A stretch of DNA of 64,000 bases from Actinacidiphila alni (GCF_900112845.1 NZ_FONG01000002.1:496001-560000); one strand, 5' to 3'; shown: positions 8,409 to 17,177, numbered from the stretch's first letter. Notes: generated from the sequence alone by a model not told the origin. Numbers and translations are program-made.

Positions 8409-10524
8409 GGGACAGCCTTCGTTTCGCGGTGGCGAGCAGATGCGGTACCTCCGGCACCCGCACCGCGACGGCCGCCGCGGCGAAGGTGACCGGCACGGCG
8501 ATGCAGCACACCGCCGTCGCGGCCAGCGGATCGGGGATCAGCGATCCGAGGGCCCAGCCGGCGGCGGTGGCGACCGCCGCGGCGAGAGTGATCCGGCCCA
8601 CGCCGGTGAGGAGTTGGCGGGCGCCGATGCCGATGGTGTGCGCGGCCAGGCCGCGGGCCAGCAGGGCGGCGGTCACGGTGATCCCGGCGGCGTTGCCCGC
8701 GGCGATCCCGTACGCGCCCCACGCCGTGGCCGTCGCCGCGTCCACGGCGACCGTCAGGAGCAGGCCCGCGCCCATCGCGGCGGCCGGGTACCAGGTCGGC
8801 CGCGCGGCCGAGAAGTACGGGCGGATCAGCGCGCCCACCAGGCTCTGGCCGAGCAGCCCGAGCGCGTACACGCGCATGACGGCGGCCGTCGCCGCGGTGT
8901 CGGAGGCGTCGAACGCGCCCCGCTGGAACAGGACTTCGACGATCTGCGGGGCGCAGCCGATGATGTACGCGGTGCCGAGCAGCACCATCACGCACACCAC
9001 CGTCAGGTCCCGCTGCACCTGCCGCCTGGCCCGCTCCCGGTCCCCGCGCGCCAGCGCCTGCGACACCACGGGGAAGGTGACCGTGCAGATCATCACCGAC
9101 AGCACCATCGGCATCTGCGCGACCTTCTGCGCGTAGTTGAGGTGCGAGATCGCCCCGGACGGCAGCGGCGCGGCGAAGAACCGCTCGATCAGCACCTGGG
9201 CCTGGCGGCCGACCGTGAACACGATCACCGGCGCCACCAGCGCCAGCCCCAGCCGCCCCTCCCGGTACGCATGCGCCCCCCGCCGCGCCCGCGGCACGGG
9301 CCACCTCCCACCGGGCGCCGCGGGTGCGGTCGGCGGGAGGTGATCGTCGTCGCTCTCCGGTACGGACCACACGTCGGCCGTCGGCCCGAAGTCGGCGGGG
9401 TATCCGCCGGTCCCCGGCGCGAACGCGGGTGACGTGGTCCGCCGGCCGGTGTCGGCGCCCTGCGTGGGCCAGGCGGTGGGGCTGCTGTCGGCGGCCGCGA
9501 CGGGTGCGGTCGGTGTGTGGTGATCGTCGTCGGTCCCCGGCGCGGACCACACGTCGGGGATCACGCCGAGTCCCGGCGCGGGTGACCGTGTCCTGTGGTT
9601 GCCGACGGGCTGCGTGGGCCACGTCGTCGCTCGTCGTGGACGGCTCGCGCGGGCCCGCGGGCGGGGCCCTTCTCCCCGGTCTCTCCTGGGGGAGTCGGTG
9701 CGGCGCAACTCCGCCAGGAAAGCCGGGAGTTGGACGAGGACCATCAGCAGGCCGCCGATGGCGACACCCGCGGCGGCGGCGCGGGCGCCCCAGTGGGCGT
9801 GGAGCAGGAAGAGGGTGGCGACGATGCCGACGTTGTAGGCGATGTAGATGGCCGCGGGCGGCAGGAAACGGCGGTGGGCGCGGAGCGCGGCGCTGAGGTA
9901 GCCGGCGAGGCCGAAGGTGAAGACGGTGACGGCGGTGAGCCGGGTGCAGTCGACGGCGAGGCGGTGGTCGGTCAGGCCGGGGGCGAGGACGTCGACCACG
10001 TAGGGCGCCGCGAGGGCGAGGACGGCCGTCGCGGCGGCCAGCAGCAGCGTCAGCCGGGGCAGCGTCGCCCCGAGCAGCACCCGTACGGGGTCGCGGCCCC
10101 GGCGGCCCGCGGCTGCCTCGGTCCTGCGGGCGACCGCCGCCGCGAAGGCGGGTACGAGCAGCAGCGCCATCGCGTCCTCGATGAGGACGGTCGCGGCCAG
10201 TTCCGGCACCGTCCACGACACGAGGAAGGCGTCGCTGGCCGCGCCGGCGCCGAAGAGGTGCGCGATCGCCTGGTCGCGGACCAGGCCGAGCACCGAGCCG
10301 GCCACCGACAGCACCGCCGTCACCAGGGCGGCCCGCGCGAGGCCGTTGGACCCCTTGTCCTCCTGGCCCTCCCGGTCCCGCTGGTCCTCCCGGCCGGGGC
10401 CGCTCCCGCCGGCACCGCCGGCACCGGCGGCACCGTCGGCGGCGGACGCGTCGAGCGCCGCCGGCACCGTACGGCCGGCCGGCGCGTCCTCCTCGTCCTC
10501 GGCGGTCGCCGCCCCCGCGGTCAT
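8401..10524 (-). CDS. MurJ/MviN-type lipid-linked oligosaccharide flippase with inserted repeat loop
   Basis: This 707-aa protein has about 14 predicted membrane segments of the MOP exporter fold, beginning ALVTAVLSVAGSVLGLVRDQAIAHLFG and ending AVCCIAVPVTFAAAAVAV. It would flip the lipid-linked unit made by the operon's glycosyltransferases. An acidic Asp/Gly/Ala linker fills the first 75 residues. A hydrophilic loop of roughly 150 residues is inserted mid-protein and holds two copies of a 60-residue repeat (see repeat at 9321). The start overlaps the ligase stop by one base (TGATG). Because it lies in an exopolysaccharide operon, it is more likely a dedicated flippase than the essential MurJ. 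Confidence 0.83.
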   Translation of the reverse strand: MTAGAATAEDEEDAPAGRTVPAALDASAADGAAGAGGAGGSGPGREDQRDREGQEDKGSNGLARAALVTAVLSVAGSVLGLVRDQAIAHLFGAGAASDAFLVSWTVPELAATVLIEDAMALLLVPAFAAAVARRTEAAAGRRGRDPVRVLLGATLPRLTLLLAAATAVLALAAPYVVDVLAPGLTDHRLAVDCTRLTAVTVFTFGLAGYLSAALRAHRRFLPPAAIYIAYNVGIVATLFLLHAHWGARAAAAGVAIGGLLMVLVQLPAFLAELRRTDSPRRDRGEGPRPRARASRPRRATTWPTQPVGNHRTRSPAPGLGVIPDVWSAPGTDDDHHTPTAPVAAADSSPTAWPTQGADTGRRTTSPAFAPGTGGYPADFGPTADVWSVPESDDDHLPPTAPAAPGGRWPVPRARRGAHAYREGRLGLALVAPVIVFTVGRQAQVLIERFFAAPLPSGAISHLNYAQKVAQMPMVLSVMICTVTFPVVSQALARGDRERARRQVQRDLTVVCVMVLLGTAYIIGCAPQIVEVLFQRGAFDASDTAATAAVMRVYALGLLGQSLVGALIRPYFSAARPTWYPAAAMGAGLLLTVAVDAATATAWGAYGIAAGNAAGITVTAALLARGLAAHTIGIGARQLLTGVGRITLAAAVATAAGWALGSLIPDPLAATAVCCIAVPVTFAAAAVAVRVPEVPHLLATAKRRLSHA
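9321..9620 (-). repeat. 180-bp-period duplication inside the flippase gene
   Basis: The string CGGGTGCGGTCGG starts at 9321 and again at 9501, and similarity continues through GGTGATCGTCGTCG and CGGACCACACGTCGG. In protein it gives two copies of DVWS-x-P-x2-DDDH-x2-PTAP preceded by WPTQ. The period of exactly 60 codons keeps the frame. It lies in a predicted loop between membrane helices. Confidence 0.8.
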
Positions 10525-12098
10525 CAGCGAGGCCCGCCCGGACCCGCATCCGTACCCGCGCTCGTGCCCGTACCCGGACCCGTACGCGGACCCGGACCTG
10601 TACGCGGCCCCGGGGTCGAGCCCACGCCCGTAGCCGTAGCCGTGCACAGGGCCGAGCCCACTCGCCCGCTTGCGTCCGTACCCGTGCCCGTACCCGAATC
10701 CGGGGCCGTCGCCGCGGGTGACAGTGCCCACCACGCGGCCAGCCCGATCAGGACGGCGGTCAGGACGGTGGAGGGGCCGCCGATGTCGGCGTACAGGAAG
10801 TCGACGCAGCTCCAGATGAGCAGGCCGACCGCGGCCAGGCCGCACGCGGCGGCGCCCGGCGCGCGCGGGCCGGGGGAGCGGCGCACCCGCAGCAGCCGGT
10901 CGGTGCCGCGCGCGAGATAGGCGGCCCAGCCGCCGACCAGCAGGGTGAAGCCGATCAGCCCCTGCTCGCTGAGGGCGAGCAGATACATGTTGTGCGGCGA
11001 CAGCAGCGGTTCACGGGTGAAGCGCTGCCCGGCCCCCGCGGTGTCGCTGCCCGACGACAGGGCGAGCGAGGCGTGCCCGTCCCGCTCGTCGGGGAACCGC
11101 TTGAGCCCGACGCCGGTCGCCGGGTGCTCGCGCCACATGCCGAGCGCCGCGGCCCACAGCGTGTACCGGTCCGTCACCGACGGGTCGGGCGCGGCCTTGA
11201 CCTGCGTGATGCTCGCGACCCGCTCGCTGATCATCTGCGAGCCGACGCCGAGGCCGCCGACCAGCAGCACCGAGGACGCGGCGAGCACCCCGAACACGCG
11301 CAGCGCCTGCCGCCGCCCGGACAGCACGATCATCGCCGCGCACGCGACGGCCGTGGCGATCCACGTACCGCGGCTGAAGGACACCACCAGCGGGACGACC
11401 AGCGCGGCGGCGCAGGCCAGCGCGGCGGGCCGCAGCCAGCGGGGCGCGCCCGCGGCGGCCGGGACGAGGGCGCAGCCGGTCGCGACGACCAGGCCGTACG
11501 CGACGACCGTCGCCATCCCCATGATGTCGGAGGGGCCGAAGGTGCCGACCGCCCTGATGTCCTCGCCCATGTACGAGGCGCCGGTGCCGGTCGCGTACTG
11601 CCAGACGCCGATCGCGCCCTGGACCAGCGCGACGGCGACGACCGCGCCGGCGACGACGGCGAAGTCCCGGCGGTCGCGCAGCAGCAGCACCAGCGAGGCG
11701 GGCACCAGCACGAACACCTGGACGTAGCGCAGGAATCCGGCCAGGCCCGCGCCCGGGTCGGCCGAGGTCATCGCGGACAGCGCGAAGCCGACGGTCGGCG
11801 CGCCGAGCAGCAGCGCGGCGGTCGCGGTCAGCGGCCGGGCGCGGTGCCGCAGCAGCCGTACGGCGACGGTGAGGATCATGACCGCGGACGCCGCGTCGGC
11901 CGGGGTGACCTTGCCCGACGTGCTGACGTCGCCCGTGCTGACCGGCGCGGCCAGCAGCAGGACGGTGGCGAGCGCGGGCAACAGCGGTGCCAGCCAGGCG
12001 TATTGGCGCAGCCGCGACGGTACGCGGTCCTGCCTCGGCGCCGGGGCGGGCGCCGGTCCGCGCGCGGGGGCTTCCGGGGTCGTGACGATGGTGGCCAT
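10524..12098 (-). CDS. O-antigen ligase/polymerase-like membrane protein
   Basis: This 524-aa protein has about ten membrane helices and a long periplasmic-side loop, the layout of Wzy/WaaL proteins. Typical features are VSFSRGTWIA, the GVGLKRFPDERDG loop, and LSPHNMYLLALSEQGLIGF, matching the PHN/S-x-G region of the family. It would polymerise or ligate lipid-linked repeat units outside the membrane. The last 60 residues are a Gly/Thr/Pro-rich degenerate tail. ATG 12098 lies 8 bases after the sugar transferase stop, with GGGAG overlapping that stop region. Confidence 0.82.
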   Translation of the reverse strand: MATIVTTPEAPARGPAPAPAPRQDRVPSRLRQYAWLAPLLPALATVLLLAAPVSTGDVSTSGKVTPADAASAVMILTVAVRLLRHRARPLTATAALLLGAPTVGFALSAMTSADPGAGLAGFLRYVQVFVLVPASLVLLLRDRRDFAVVAGAVVAVALVQGAIGVWQYATGTGASYMGEDIRAVGTFGPSDIMGMATVVAYGLVVATGCALVPAAAGAPRWLRPAALACAAALVVPLVVSFSRGTWIATAVACAAMIVLSGRRQALRVFGVLAASSVLLVGGLGVGSQMISERVASITQVKAAPDPSVTDRYTLWAAALGMWREHPATGVGLKRFPDERDGHASLALSSGSDTAGAGQRFTREPLLSPHNMYLLALSEQGLIGFTLLVGGWAAYLARGTDRLLRVRRSPGPRAPGAAACGLAAVGLLIWSCVDFLYADIGGPSTVLTAVLIGLAAWWALSPAATAPDSGTGTGTDASGRVGSALCTATATGVGSTPGPRTGPGPRTGPGTGTSAGTDAGPGGPR

Positions 12099-12106
12099 GG
12101 CGCCGC

Positions 12107-14512
12107 TCAGCTCCCGCCGAACCGGAACAGTGAAGTCGCCGTGCGGAGCAGGATTCTGACGTCCTGCCAGAGCGACCAGCTGTCGATGTAGTGGTTGTCG
12201 AAGCGCGCGCGGTCGGCGATCGAGGTGTCGCCGCGCAGGCCGTGCACCTGGGCGAGCCCGGTGATGCCGACGGGCATCCGGTGCCGGTCCCGGTAGCCGG
12301 GGTGGGTCTGGCTGAACTGCTCGACGAAGAAGGGGCGTTCGGGGCGCGGCCCGACCAGGCTCATGTCGCCGCGCAGCACGTTCCAGAACTGCGGCAGCTC
12401 GTCCAGCGAGGTGCGGCGCAGCAGCCGGCCGACGCCGCTGACCCGGCGGTCGTGGGCGATGCTCCAGCGGGTCGCGGACTCGCCGGGGTCGCTCGGCCGC
12501 AGCGTACGGAATTTCAGCAGCGTGAAGGGCCGGCCGCCCAGGCCGATGCGTTCCTGGCGGAACAGCACGCCGGGGCCGTCGGCGAGGCGTACGGCCAGCG
12601 CGCACACCGCGAGCACCGGGGCGAGCGCGAGCAGCGCGGCCGAGGCGAGCACGACGTCGAGCGCGCGCTTGCCCCAACGGCCGTGCGGCGGACGCGGATA
12701 CGGGTCGAGGCGGCGGCACGCGAAGCCCCACAGGTGGCCGGGGGCCACCGTGCCGGGCCGGCCGCCGGGAGTGGGTCCGACCTGCCACACGCAGGCGCCC
12801 TGCGCGGCCAGCAGCCGCACCGTCGCGGTGGTCCGCGCGTCGGGGGTGCGCGGGCCGGTGACGACCGCGTACCGCACGGAATTCTGGATGACGGCGCGCG
12901 TGATGTCGCCGTGGCCGGTCAGTACGGGCAGCGGGAAGTCGTCGGGCGCCGTGCCGTGACCGGGTCCGGGGCCCTGCTCCTGGCCCGGGACCTGGCCGGT
13001 GGCGGCGATGCCGACGGGGTGCATGCCGTATTCGGGGTGCGCGTGCAGCACCGCCACGACCTGGCGGACGGCGGCGTCGCCGCCGACGATCAGGGTCGAG
13101 CCGGGGTGCAGCCGGGCGTGCCGCCGCCGGGCGCCGTACACGAGGGCGCGCAGCATGCACTGGCCGAGCACCGTCACGGCCACGGCGGTCAGCAACTCGG
13201 CCCAGCCGAAGGCCCGTCCGGGCGCCCGCGCGGCCGCCGCCACCGCGACCAGGCCCCATGCGGAGGCCGCGGCCGGCGCCAGCGCGGGCACCTCGTCGAA
13301 GGCCGCGGGCGCGAAGCCGGGCCGGTACAGGCCCTGCCGCCGTACCACCGCCACCAGGCACACCACCAGCGGCACCAGCAGCCACGGCGCCATGCCCGGC
13401 CGCCCCACCAGCGCCCCGACGACGGCCGCCGCCGCGTCCGCCACCACCAGCGGCCCGGCCGCCCGCGGCCGGAACGCCTTGTGCCGCGGCCTCCCCGCCC
13501 TGGGCGAGGCCCCGCCTGCGGCGGCCTGACGAATCTCCGGCGCCGCCCCGGCCCCACCGCCCGCCGTGCGTACGACCGACGCCTCGTCGCCGCCCGCCTT
13601 CCGGGCAACCGACGCCCCGCCGCCCGCGACCGGCCCGCGCCCCGCACGACCCGCACCCGCACCCGAACCCGCACTCCGGGTCACCGCCCCGGCCCGACCC
13701 GCACCGACGGCGGGGCTCCGCGTCGCCGACCCCGTACTGCCCGCACCCACAGCCGGGCCCCGCGTGACCGAGCCACTATTGCCGCCGGCGCCAGCTTGTG
13801 CCCGCGTGACCGTCCCGCCGTTGCCGCTGCTGCCGGCTTGTACCCGGACGACCGTCCCGCCGTTCCCGCTGCCCGCCTCCAGCCCGAACGGCACCGAAGT
13901 GGCGCCGCTGTTCGCGGGTGATGCCCCGAGCGCGGCCGTACGCGCGCTGCCGTTGTCGGTCGCGGTGGTACGGCTGCCCGCGCCGGCGCTGACGGTTGTC
14001 GTCGCGCGGACGACCGCTCCTGTGCTGCCGTTGGCAGCCGGCGTCCCGCGGGCGCCCGCTGCCGCGGCGGCGCTGGTCGGGTTCGGGGACAGGACGGGGG
14101 GCCGGGGCGTGCCGTTGGTGCGGCTGCCCTGCTCGGGTGCCCGCGGGGACAGGGCGGCGGTGTGGTCGGCGGCGGCCGGCGGGTGGGCGAGCGAGCGGGT
14201 GCCTTGGCCGGGGGTCCGGGCGGCCTCGGGGGGCGACTCCGGCGGGACGCCGACGGGGACCGTACGCTCGGCCGGCCGCTGACCCTCCTCGCCGCCGGGG
14301 GCGTCGGACGCGGCGCCGTCCGGCGCGTGCCCGATGACCGTTCCGCGGCCGCGCGCGGGGGCGCTGTCGGTCGTGGGGCCGAGGGGGCCGTGCTCACCCG
14401 AGGTCATGTCGGTGGTCTGGCCGAGGACGAAGCCGGGACCGGGACCGGGGCCGGGGCCCGGGGTGGGATCCGGGGGCTGGGGCGGCGGCATGCGCGCGCT
14501 CTCCCAGGTCAT
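12107..14512 (-). CDS. Polyprenyl-phosphate sugar phosphotransferase (WbaP/WcaJ type) with long disordered N-terminus
   Basis: This 801-aa protein starts lipid-linked unit synthesis by moving a sugar-phosphate onto undecaprenyl phosphate. The C-terminal catalytic domain shows KRALDVVLASAALLALAPV (re-entrant helix), PGVLFRQERIGLGGRPFTLLKFRT, RRTSLDELPQFWNVLRGDMSLVGPRPE and the final GITGLAQVHGLRG. A CoA-binding-like domain and four helices precede it. The first about 350 residues are disordered, with degenerate 15-17 residue repeats (GNGGTVTRAQAGAG type, about residues 225-310) not usual in the family. Start ATG 14512 overlaps the upstream stop (ATGA). Confidence 0.9.
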   Translation of the reverse strand: MTWESARMPPPQPPDPTPGPGPGPGPGFVLGQTTDMTSGEHGPLGPTTDSAPARGRGTVIGHAPDGAASDAPGGEEGQRPAERTVPVGVPPESPPEAARTPGQGTRSLAHPPAAADHTAALSPRAPEQGSRTNGTPRPPVLSPNPTSAAAAAGARGTPAANGSTGAVVRATTTVSAGAGSRTTATDNGSARTAALGASPANSGATSVPFGLEAGSGNGGTVVRVQAGSSGNGGTVTRAQAGAGGNSGSVTRGPAVGAGSTGSATRSPAVGAGRAGAVTRSAGSGAGAGRAGRGPVAGGGASVARKAGGDEASVVRTAGGGAGAAPEIRQAAAGGASPRAGRPRHKAFRPRAAGPLVVADAAAAVVGALVGRPGMAPWLLVPLVVCLVAVVRRQGLYRPGFAPAAFDEVPALAPAAASAWGLVAVAAAARAPGRAFGWAELLTAVAVTVLGQCMLRALVYGARRRHARLHPGSTLIVGGDAAVRQVVAVLHAHPEYGMHPVGIAATGQVPGQEQGPGPGHGTAPDDFPLPVLTGHGDITRAVIQNSVRYAVVTGPRTPDARTTATVRLLAAQGACVWQVGPTPGGRPGTVAPGHLWGFACRRLDPYPRPPHGRWGKRALDVVLASAALLALAPVLAVCALAVRLADGPGVLFRQERIGLGGRPFTLLKFRTLRPSDPGESATRWSIAHDRRVSGVGRLLRRTSLDELPQFWNVLRGDMSLVGPRPERPFFVEQFSQTHPGYRDRHRMPVGITGLAQVHGLRGDTSIADRARFDNHYIDSWSLWQDVRILLRTATSLFRFGGS

Positions 14513-15756
14513 CGGGCGACCCGGTCGCCGCGACGGGCCGGCCGTGGAAGCGGGGGGCGGGGCCGCGGCCCCGGGAGCGCGAGCACCTCGCCGTACAGTT
14601 CGGCCACGGCGGCAGCCGTTCTTCGTACGTCGTGCCGTTCGCGTACGTGCGCCAGCGCGCGCCGGCCGGCGGCGGCCCGCCGTACCGGATCGGTGAGCAG
14701 GGCCAGCAGGGCGTCCGCGAGGGCGCGTTCGTCGCCGACGGGCACGACGGCCGAGGCCGCGTCCGCGGCCGGCACGCTCTCCCGCGCGCCGCTGACGTCG
14801 GTGAGCACCACCGGCCGCCCGCAGGCCATCGCCTCCAGCGGCGCGAGCGCCATCCCCTCCCAGCGGGAGGGCAGCACCGCGACGTCGGCGGCCCGGTACC
14901 AGGGCGCGGTGTCGGCGGCGCCGCCCGCGAAGAGCACGCCGGGCGGCGCGTCCCGCAGCAGTGACCGCAGCGCGGGCCCGTCACCGACCAGGACGAGCCT
15001 GGCCTCCGGCAGCGCCGCGCTCACACGGGGCCACGCCCGCAACAGCACGTCCTGCCCCTTCTGCGCGCAGAGCCGGCCGACGCAGACCACCAGCGGGGCG
15101 TCGTCGGCGACGCCGGAGAGTCCGGGCGGCGAGGGCAGCGCGGGCAGTCCGCCGCGCCGGACGCCTTCGCCCCGGCCGCCGTCCCCGACGTCCCCGCCCT
15201 CGCCCGGGGCGAAGCGGTCGAGGTCCACACCGTTGGGCACGACCGCCCACCGGCCGGGGACACCCGCGTCCTGCCCGGCCCGCCGCTCCGCCTCGCTCAC
15301 GCACAGCACCCGGTCCGCCCAGCGCGCCGCGTACCGCTCCCAGCGCAGCGCGGCCCGCGCGGTCGCCCCGCCGACGGCGTCGAACGACCAGGCGTGCGGC
15401 TGGAAGACGGTCGGCCGCGTACCGCGTACGGCCAGCCGTACCGCCAGGCCCGCTTTGGCGCTGTGCACATGCAGCAGGTCCGGCCGTACCGCCCGGATCA
15501 GCCGTCCGACGGCGCGGGTCTCGTGGGCGAGCCCGGGACCGGGCGAGCGGCCGGCCGGCCACCGTACGACGCGGGCGCCGGCCGCCGCCGCGGCCTCGGG
15601 CAGCGCGCCGTCCGGCGGGCAGGCCACCACCGGCCGCATGCCGTCGTCGAGCTGGGCCCGCACCAGGTCCGTGACGACGCGGGCGACTCCGCCCTCGACG
15701 GGCTGGGACACATGAAGCACCGTCAGCCCGGCGAGTTCGTACAGGTGTTGCGGCAT
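14509..15756 (-). CDS. GT4-family glycosyltransferase, first gene of exopolysaccharide operon
   Basis: This 415-aa protein opens with LTVLHVSQPVEGGVARVVTDL and has LLHVHSAKAGLAVRL, VVPNGVDLDRF, VVCVGRLCAQKGQDVLLRAW and the donor-binding LPSRWEGMALAPLEAMACGRPVV (E-x7-E). It resembles WsaF/PimB-like retaining glycosyltransferases. It heads the eight-gene minus-strand operon that runs without gaps to 4005. The start is ATG 15756 after a GAGAGGGA run. Confidence 0.87.
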   Translation of the reverse strand: MPQHLYELAGLTVLHVSQPVEGGVARVVTDLVRAQLDDGMRPVVACPPDGALPEAAAAAGARVVRWPAGRSPGPGLAHETRAVGRLIRAVRPDLLHVHSAKAGLAVRLAVRGTRPTVFQPHAWSFDAVGGATARAALRWERYAARWADRVLCVSEAERRAGQDAGVPGRWAVVPNGVDLDRFAPGEGGDVGDGGRGEGVRRGGLPALPSPPGLSGVADDAPLVVCVGRLCAQKGQDVLLRAWPRVSAALPEARLVLVGDGPALRSLLRDAPPGVLFAGGAADTAPWYRAADVAVLPSRWEGMALAPLEAMACGRPVVLTDVSGARESVPAADAASAVVPVGDERALADALLALLTDPVRRAAAGRRALAHVRERHDVRRTAAAVAELYGEVLALPGPRPRPPLPRPARRGDRVAR

Positions 15757-16151
15757 CGCGCGCCGTTCCCTCTCTCCGGAGCCGTGTTCTGCGTTCTGCG
15801 TGTCATGTGCGCGCCCGCGTATTCGACGGGCTGCGTGGAGTCAACGAATACCGTGCCTGTCAGGTAATCCTCGGGAAACAGGAATGCACGGTCGCAGACC
15901 TCGGCACGCGATTCACGTAAGGCGCGCGGCCCGCCGAGCAGGACGAATGTCTTATGACGATCACATGAGCGCGAGTGACGAGGCGTCAACCCACGTCACC
16001 CGCGTCACTCTTTCGATACCGCCCCGGGCGGCGCCGCCGACCCTTCTAGCCATTCGGGTGAAACAGCATGACTATTCGTCCGGGGGCCTGTTGGTCAGTG
16101 CGACCCATGTAGACCCATGTACAGGGCACTCTCTCCCAAGAAGGACCAACC
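15757..16151. promoter_or_regulatory. Divergent intergenic region, exopolysaccharide operon / rodlin
   Basis: These 395 bases hold no credible gene. They contain the motif CCATTCGGGTG at 16050-16060 (site 2, 92 bases before the rodlin start) and a perfect tandem 10-bp repeat GACCCATGTA at 16102-16111 and 16112-16121, about 30 bases before the rodlin start. Both are candidate regulatory sites. The minus-strand operon promoter should lie in the first 150 bases, but I cannot point to it. Confidence 0.45.
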
Positions 16152-16562
16152 GTGATCAAGAAGTTCCTCGCCACGGCCGCCGTCGCCGTCTCCATCGCGG
16201 GCGTCTCGGCGTCGGTGGCCCCCTCCGCGATGGCCATCGGTGACGACCACGGAACCACCACCGCCAACGGCAACGGTTCCGAGCAGAGCTACGGCAACAC
16301 GTACACCAGCGGCTACATGAGCCCGTCGTTCGCGCTGGTCCAGGGCTCGCTGAACAAGCCCTGCCTCGCGCTGCCGCTCAAGGGCAACGTCGGCTCGCTG
16401 GTCGGCGTCGTGCCGGTCACCGTCCAGGACATCAACGTGCTGTCCTCGCCGCAGAACCAGCAGTGCACCGAGAACTCCACCCAGGCCAAGGGCGACGAGC
16501 CGCTGTCGCACATCCTGGACAACATCCCGGTGCTCTCCGGCAACGGTGCGGGCAACCACTGA
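16152..16562 (+). CDS. Rodlin (first copy)
   Basis: This 136-aa secreted protein has a signal peptide (MIKKFLATAAVAVSIAGVSASVAPSAMA) and the rodlin core: NGNGSEQSYGN, GSLNKPCLALPLK, GSLVGVVPVTVQDINVLSSPQNQQC and SHILDNIPVLSGNG. Rodlins organise chaplin fibrils into paired rodlets on aerial hyphae and spores. The start is GTG 16152 with AAGGA 7 bases upstream. A second copy lies at 18820-19230, matching the two-rodlin set (rdlA, rdlB) of S. coelicolor, though the genes are not adjacent here. Confidence 0.95.
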   Translation: MIKKFLATAAVAVSIAGVSASVAPSAMAIGDDHGTTTANGNGSEQSYGNTYTSGYMSPSFALVQGSLNKPCLALPLKGNVGSLVGVVPVTVQDINVLSSPQNQQCTENSTQAKGDEPLSHILDNIPVLSGNGAGNH

Positions 16563-16593
16563 GGCTCGCCTCTTGAGGCCGTAACCGGCTTCC

Positions 16594-16645
16594 CCGCGGC
16601 CCCGGCCGCCGGCATCGCGCCGGCGGCCGGGGCCGCGGCCTTTTC
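16594..16645 (+). terminator. Strong 20-bp hairpin terminator after rodlin
   Basis: Bases 16594-16613 and 16619-16638 are perfect 20-bp reverse complements (CCGCGGCCCCGGCCGCCGGC) around a 5-base loop, followed by CCTTTTCTCC. It would stop rodlin transcription. Confidence 0.85.
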
Positions 16646-16734
16646 TCCGGAAGGGCACGCCGGTTCCCGTCGGGGAACTCCGGACTTCCCCCGGGTTTCC
16701 CCCCGCCCGTCCGCTGCCGGCGGAAAAAGCCGAG

Positions 16735-16745
16735 CCATTCGGGTG
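16735..16745 (+). promoter_or_regulatory. Shared upstream motif CCATTCGGGTG (site 3)
   Basis: This exact copy of the motif lies 153 bases before the chaplin at 16898. The 335-base gap between 16563 and 16897 otherwise holds only the rodlin terminator. Confidence 0.4.
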
Positions 16746-16897
16746 GATGATGACCGGCGCGCCGTATCCGGGAGTTGCTTACCGTCGTCGCCCGTCGTTA
16801 GCCCGGCGGTAGTGGTGTTCGCGGACCCGGATTTCCGGGTCCGGCCGGCACGAAGGACGTGCGGGCACCAGACACCGCTTCGGAAAGGGAGCACAAC

Positions 16898-17131
16898 GTG
16901 AAGTACTCGAAGGTTGCGGCCATCGCTGCCGGAACGCTCATGGCGGTCGGCGTCGCGGCCCCCGCGTTCGCCGACTCCGACGCCAGCGGTGTCACCGCTC
17001 ACTCCCCGGGCGTCCTGTCCGGCAACAGCGTCCAGGTGCCGATCCACATCCCGGTCAACCTGTGCGGCAACACCGTCAACGTCATCGGTCTGCTGAACCC
17101 CGCGTTCGGCAACACCTGCGTCAACCAGTGA
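16898..17131 (+). CDS. Short chaplin
   Basis: This 77-aa chaplin has a signal peptide (MKYSKVAAIAAGTLMAVGVAAPAFADS) and one chaplin domain (HSPGVLSGNSVQVPIHIPVNLCGNTVNVIGLLNPAFGNTCVN) with both cysteines, ending four residues after the second. It starts at GTG 16898 with AAAGGGA 7 bases upstream. It is flanked by a rodlin and a long chaplin and has its own terminator. The signal peptide is nearly the same as that of the non-chaplin protein at 18291. Confidence 0.95.
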   Translation: MKYSKVAAIAAGTLMAVGVAAPAFADSDASGVTAHSPGVLSGNSVQVPIHIPVNLCGNTVNVIGLLNPAFGNTCVNQ

Positions 17132-17177
17132 CGAAGTGACGTGACGTCGTCCTGTCAGACCGTCAGGTTCTGATCCC

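Noticed and set aside
10524..13385. A 953-aa reading of the ligase gene starting at 13385
   Set aside because: The first about 430 residues are a frame-shifted read of the sugar transferase gene, Arg/Pro/Ala-rich without domains. The real start is ATG 12098.
15723..15989. An 88-aa minus-strand ORF upstream of the exopolysaccharide operon
   Set aside because: It overlaps the first gene's start in another frame, has no ribosome site and no domain-like features.
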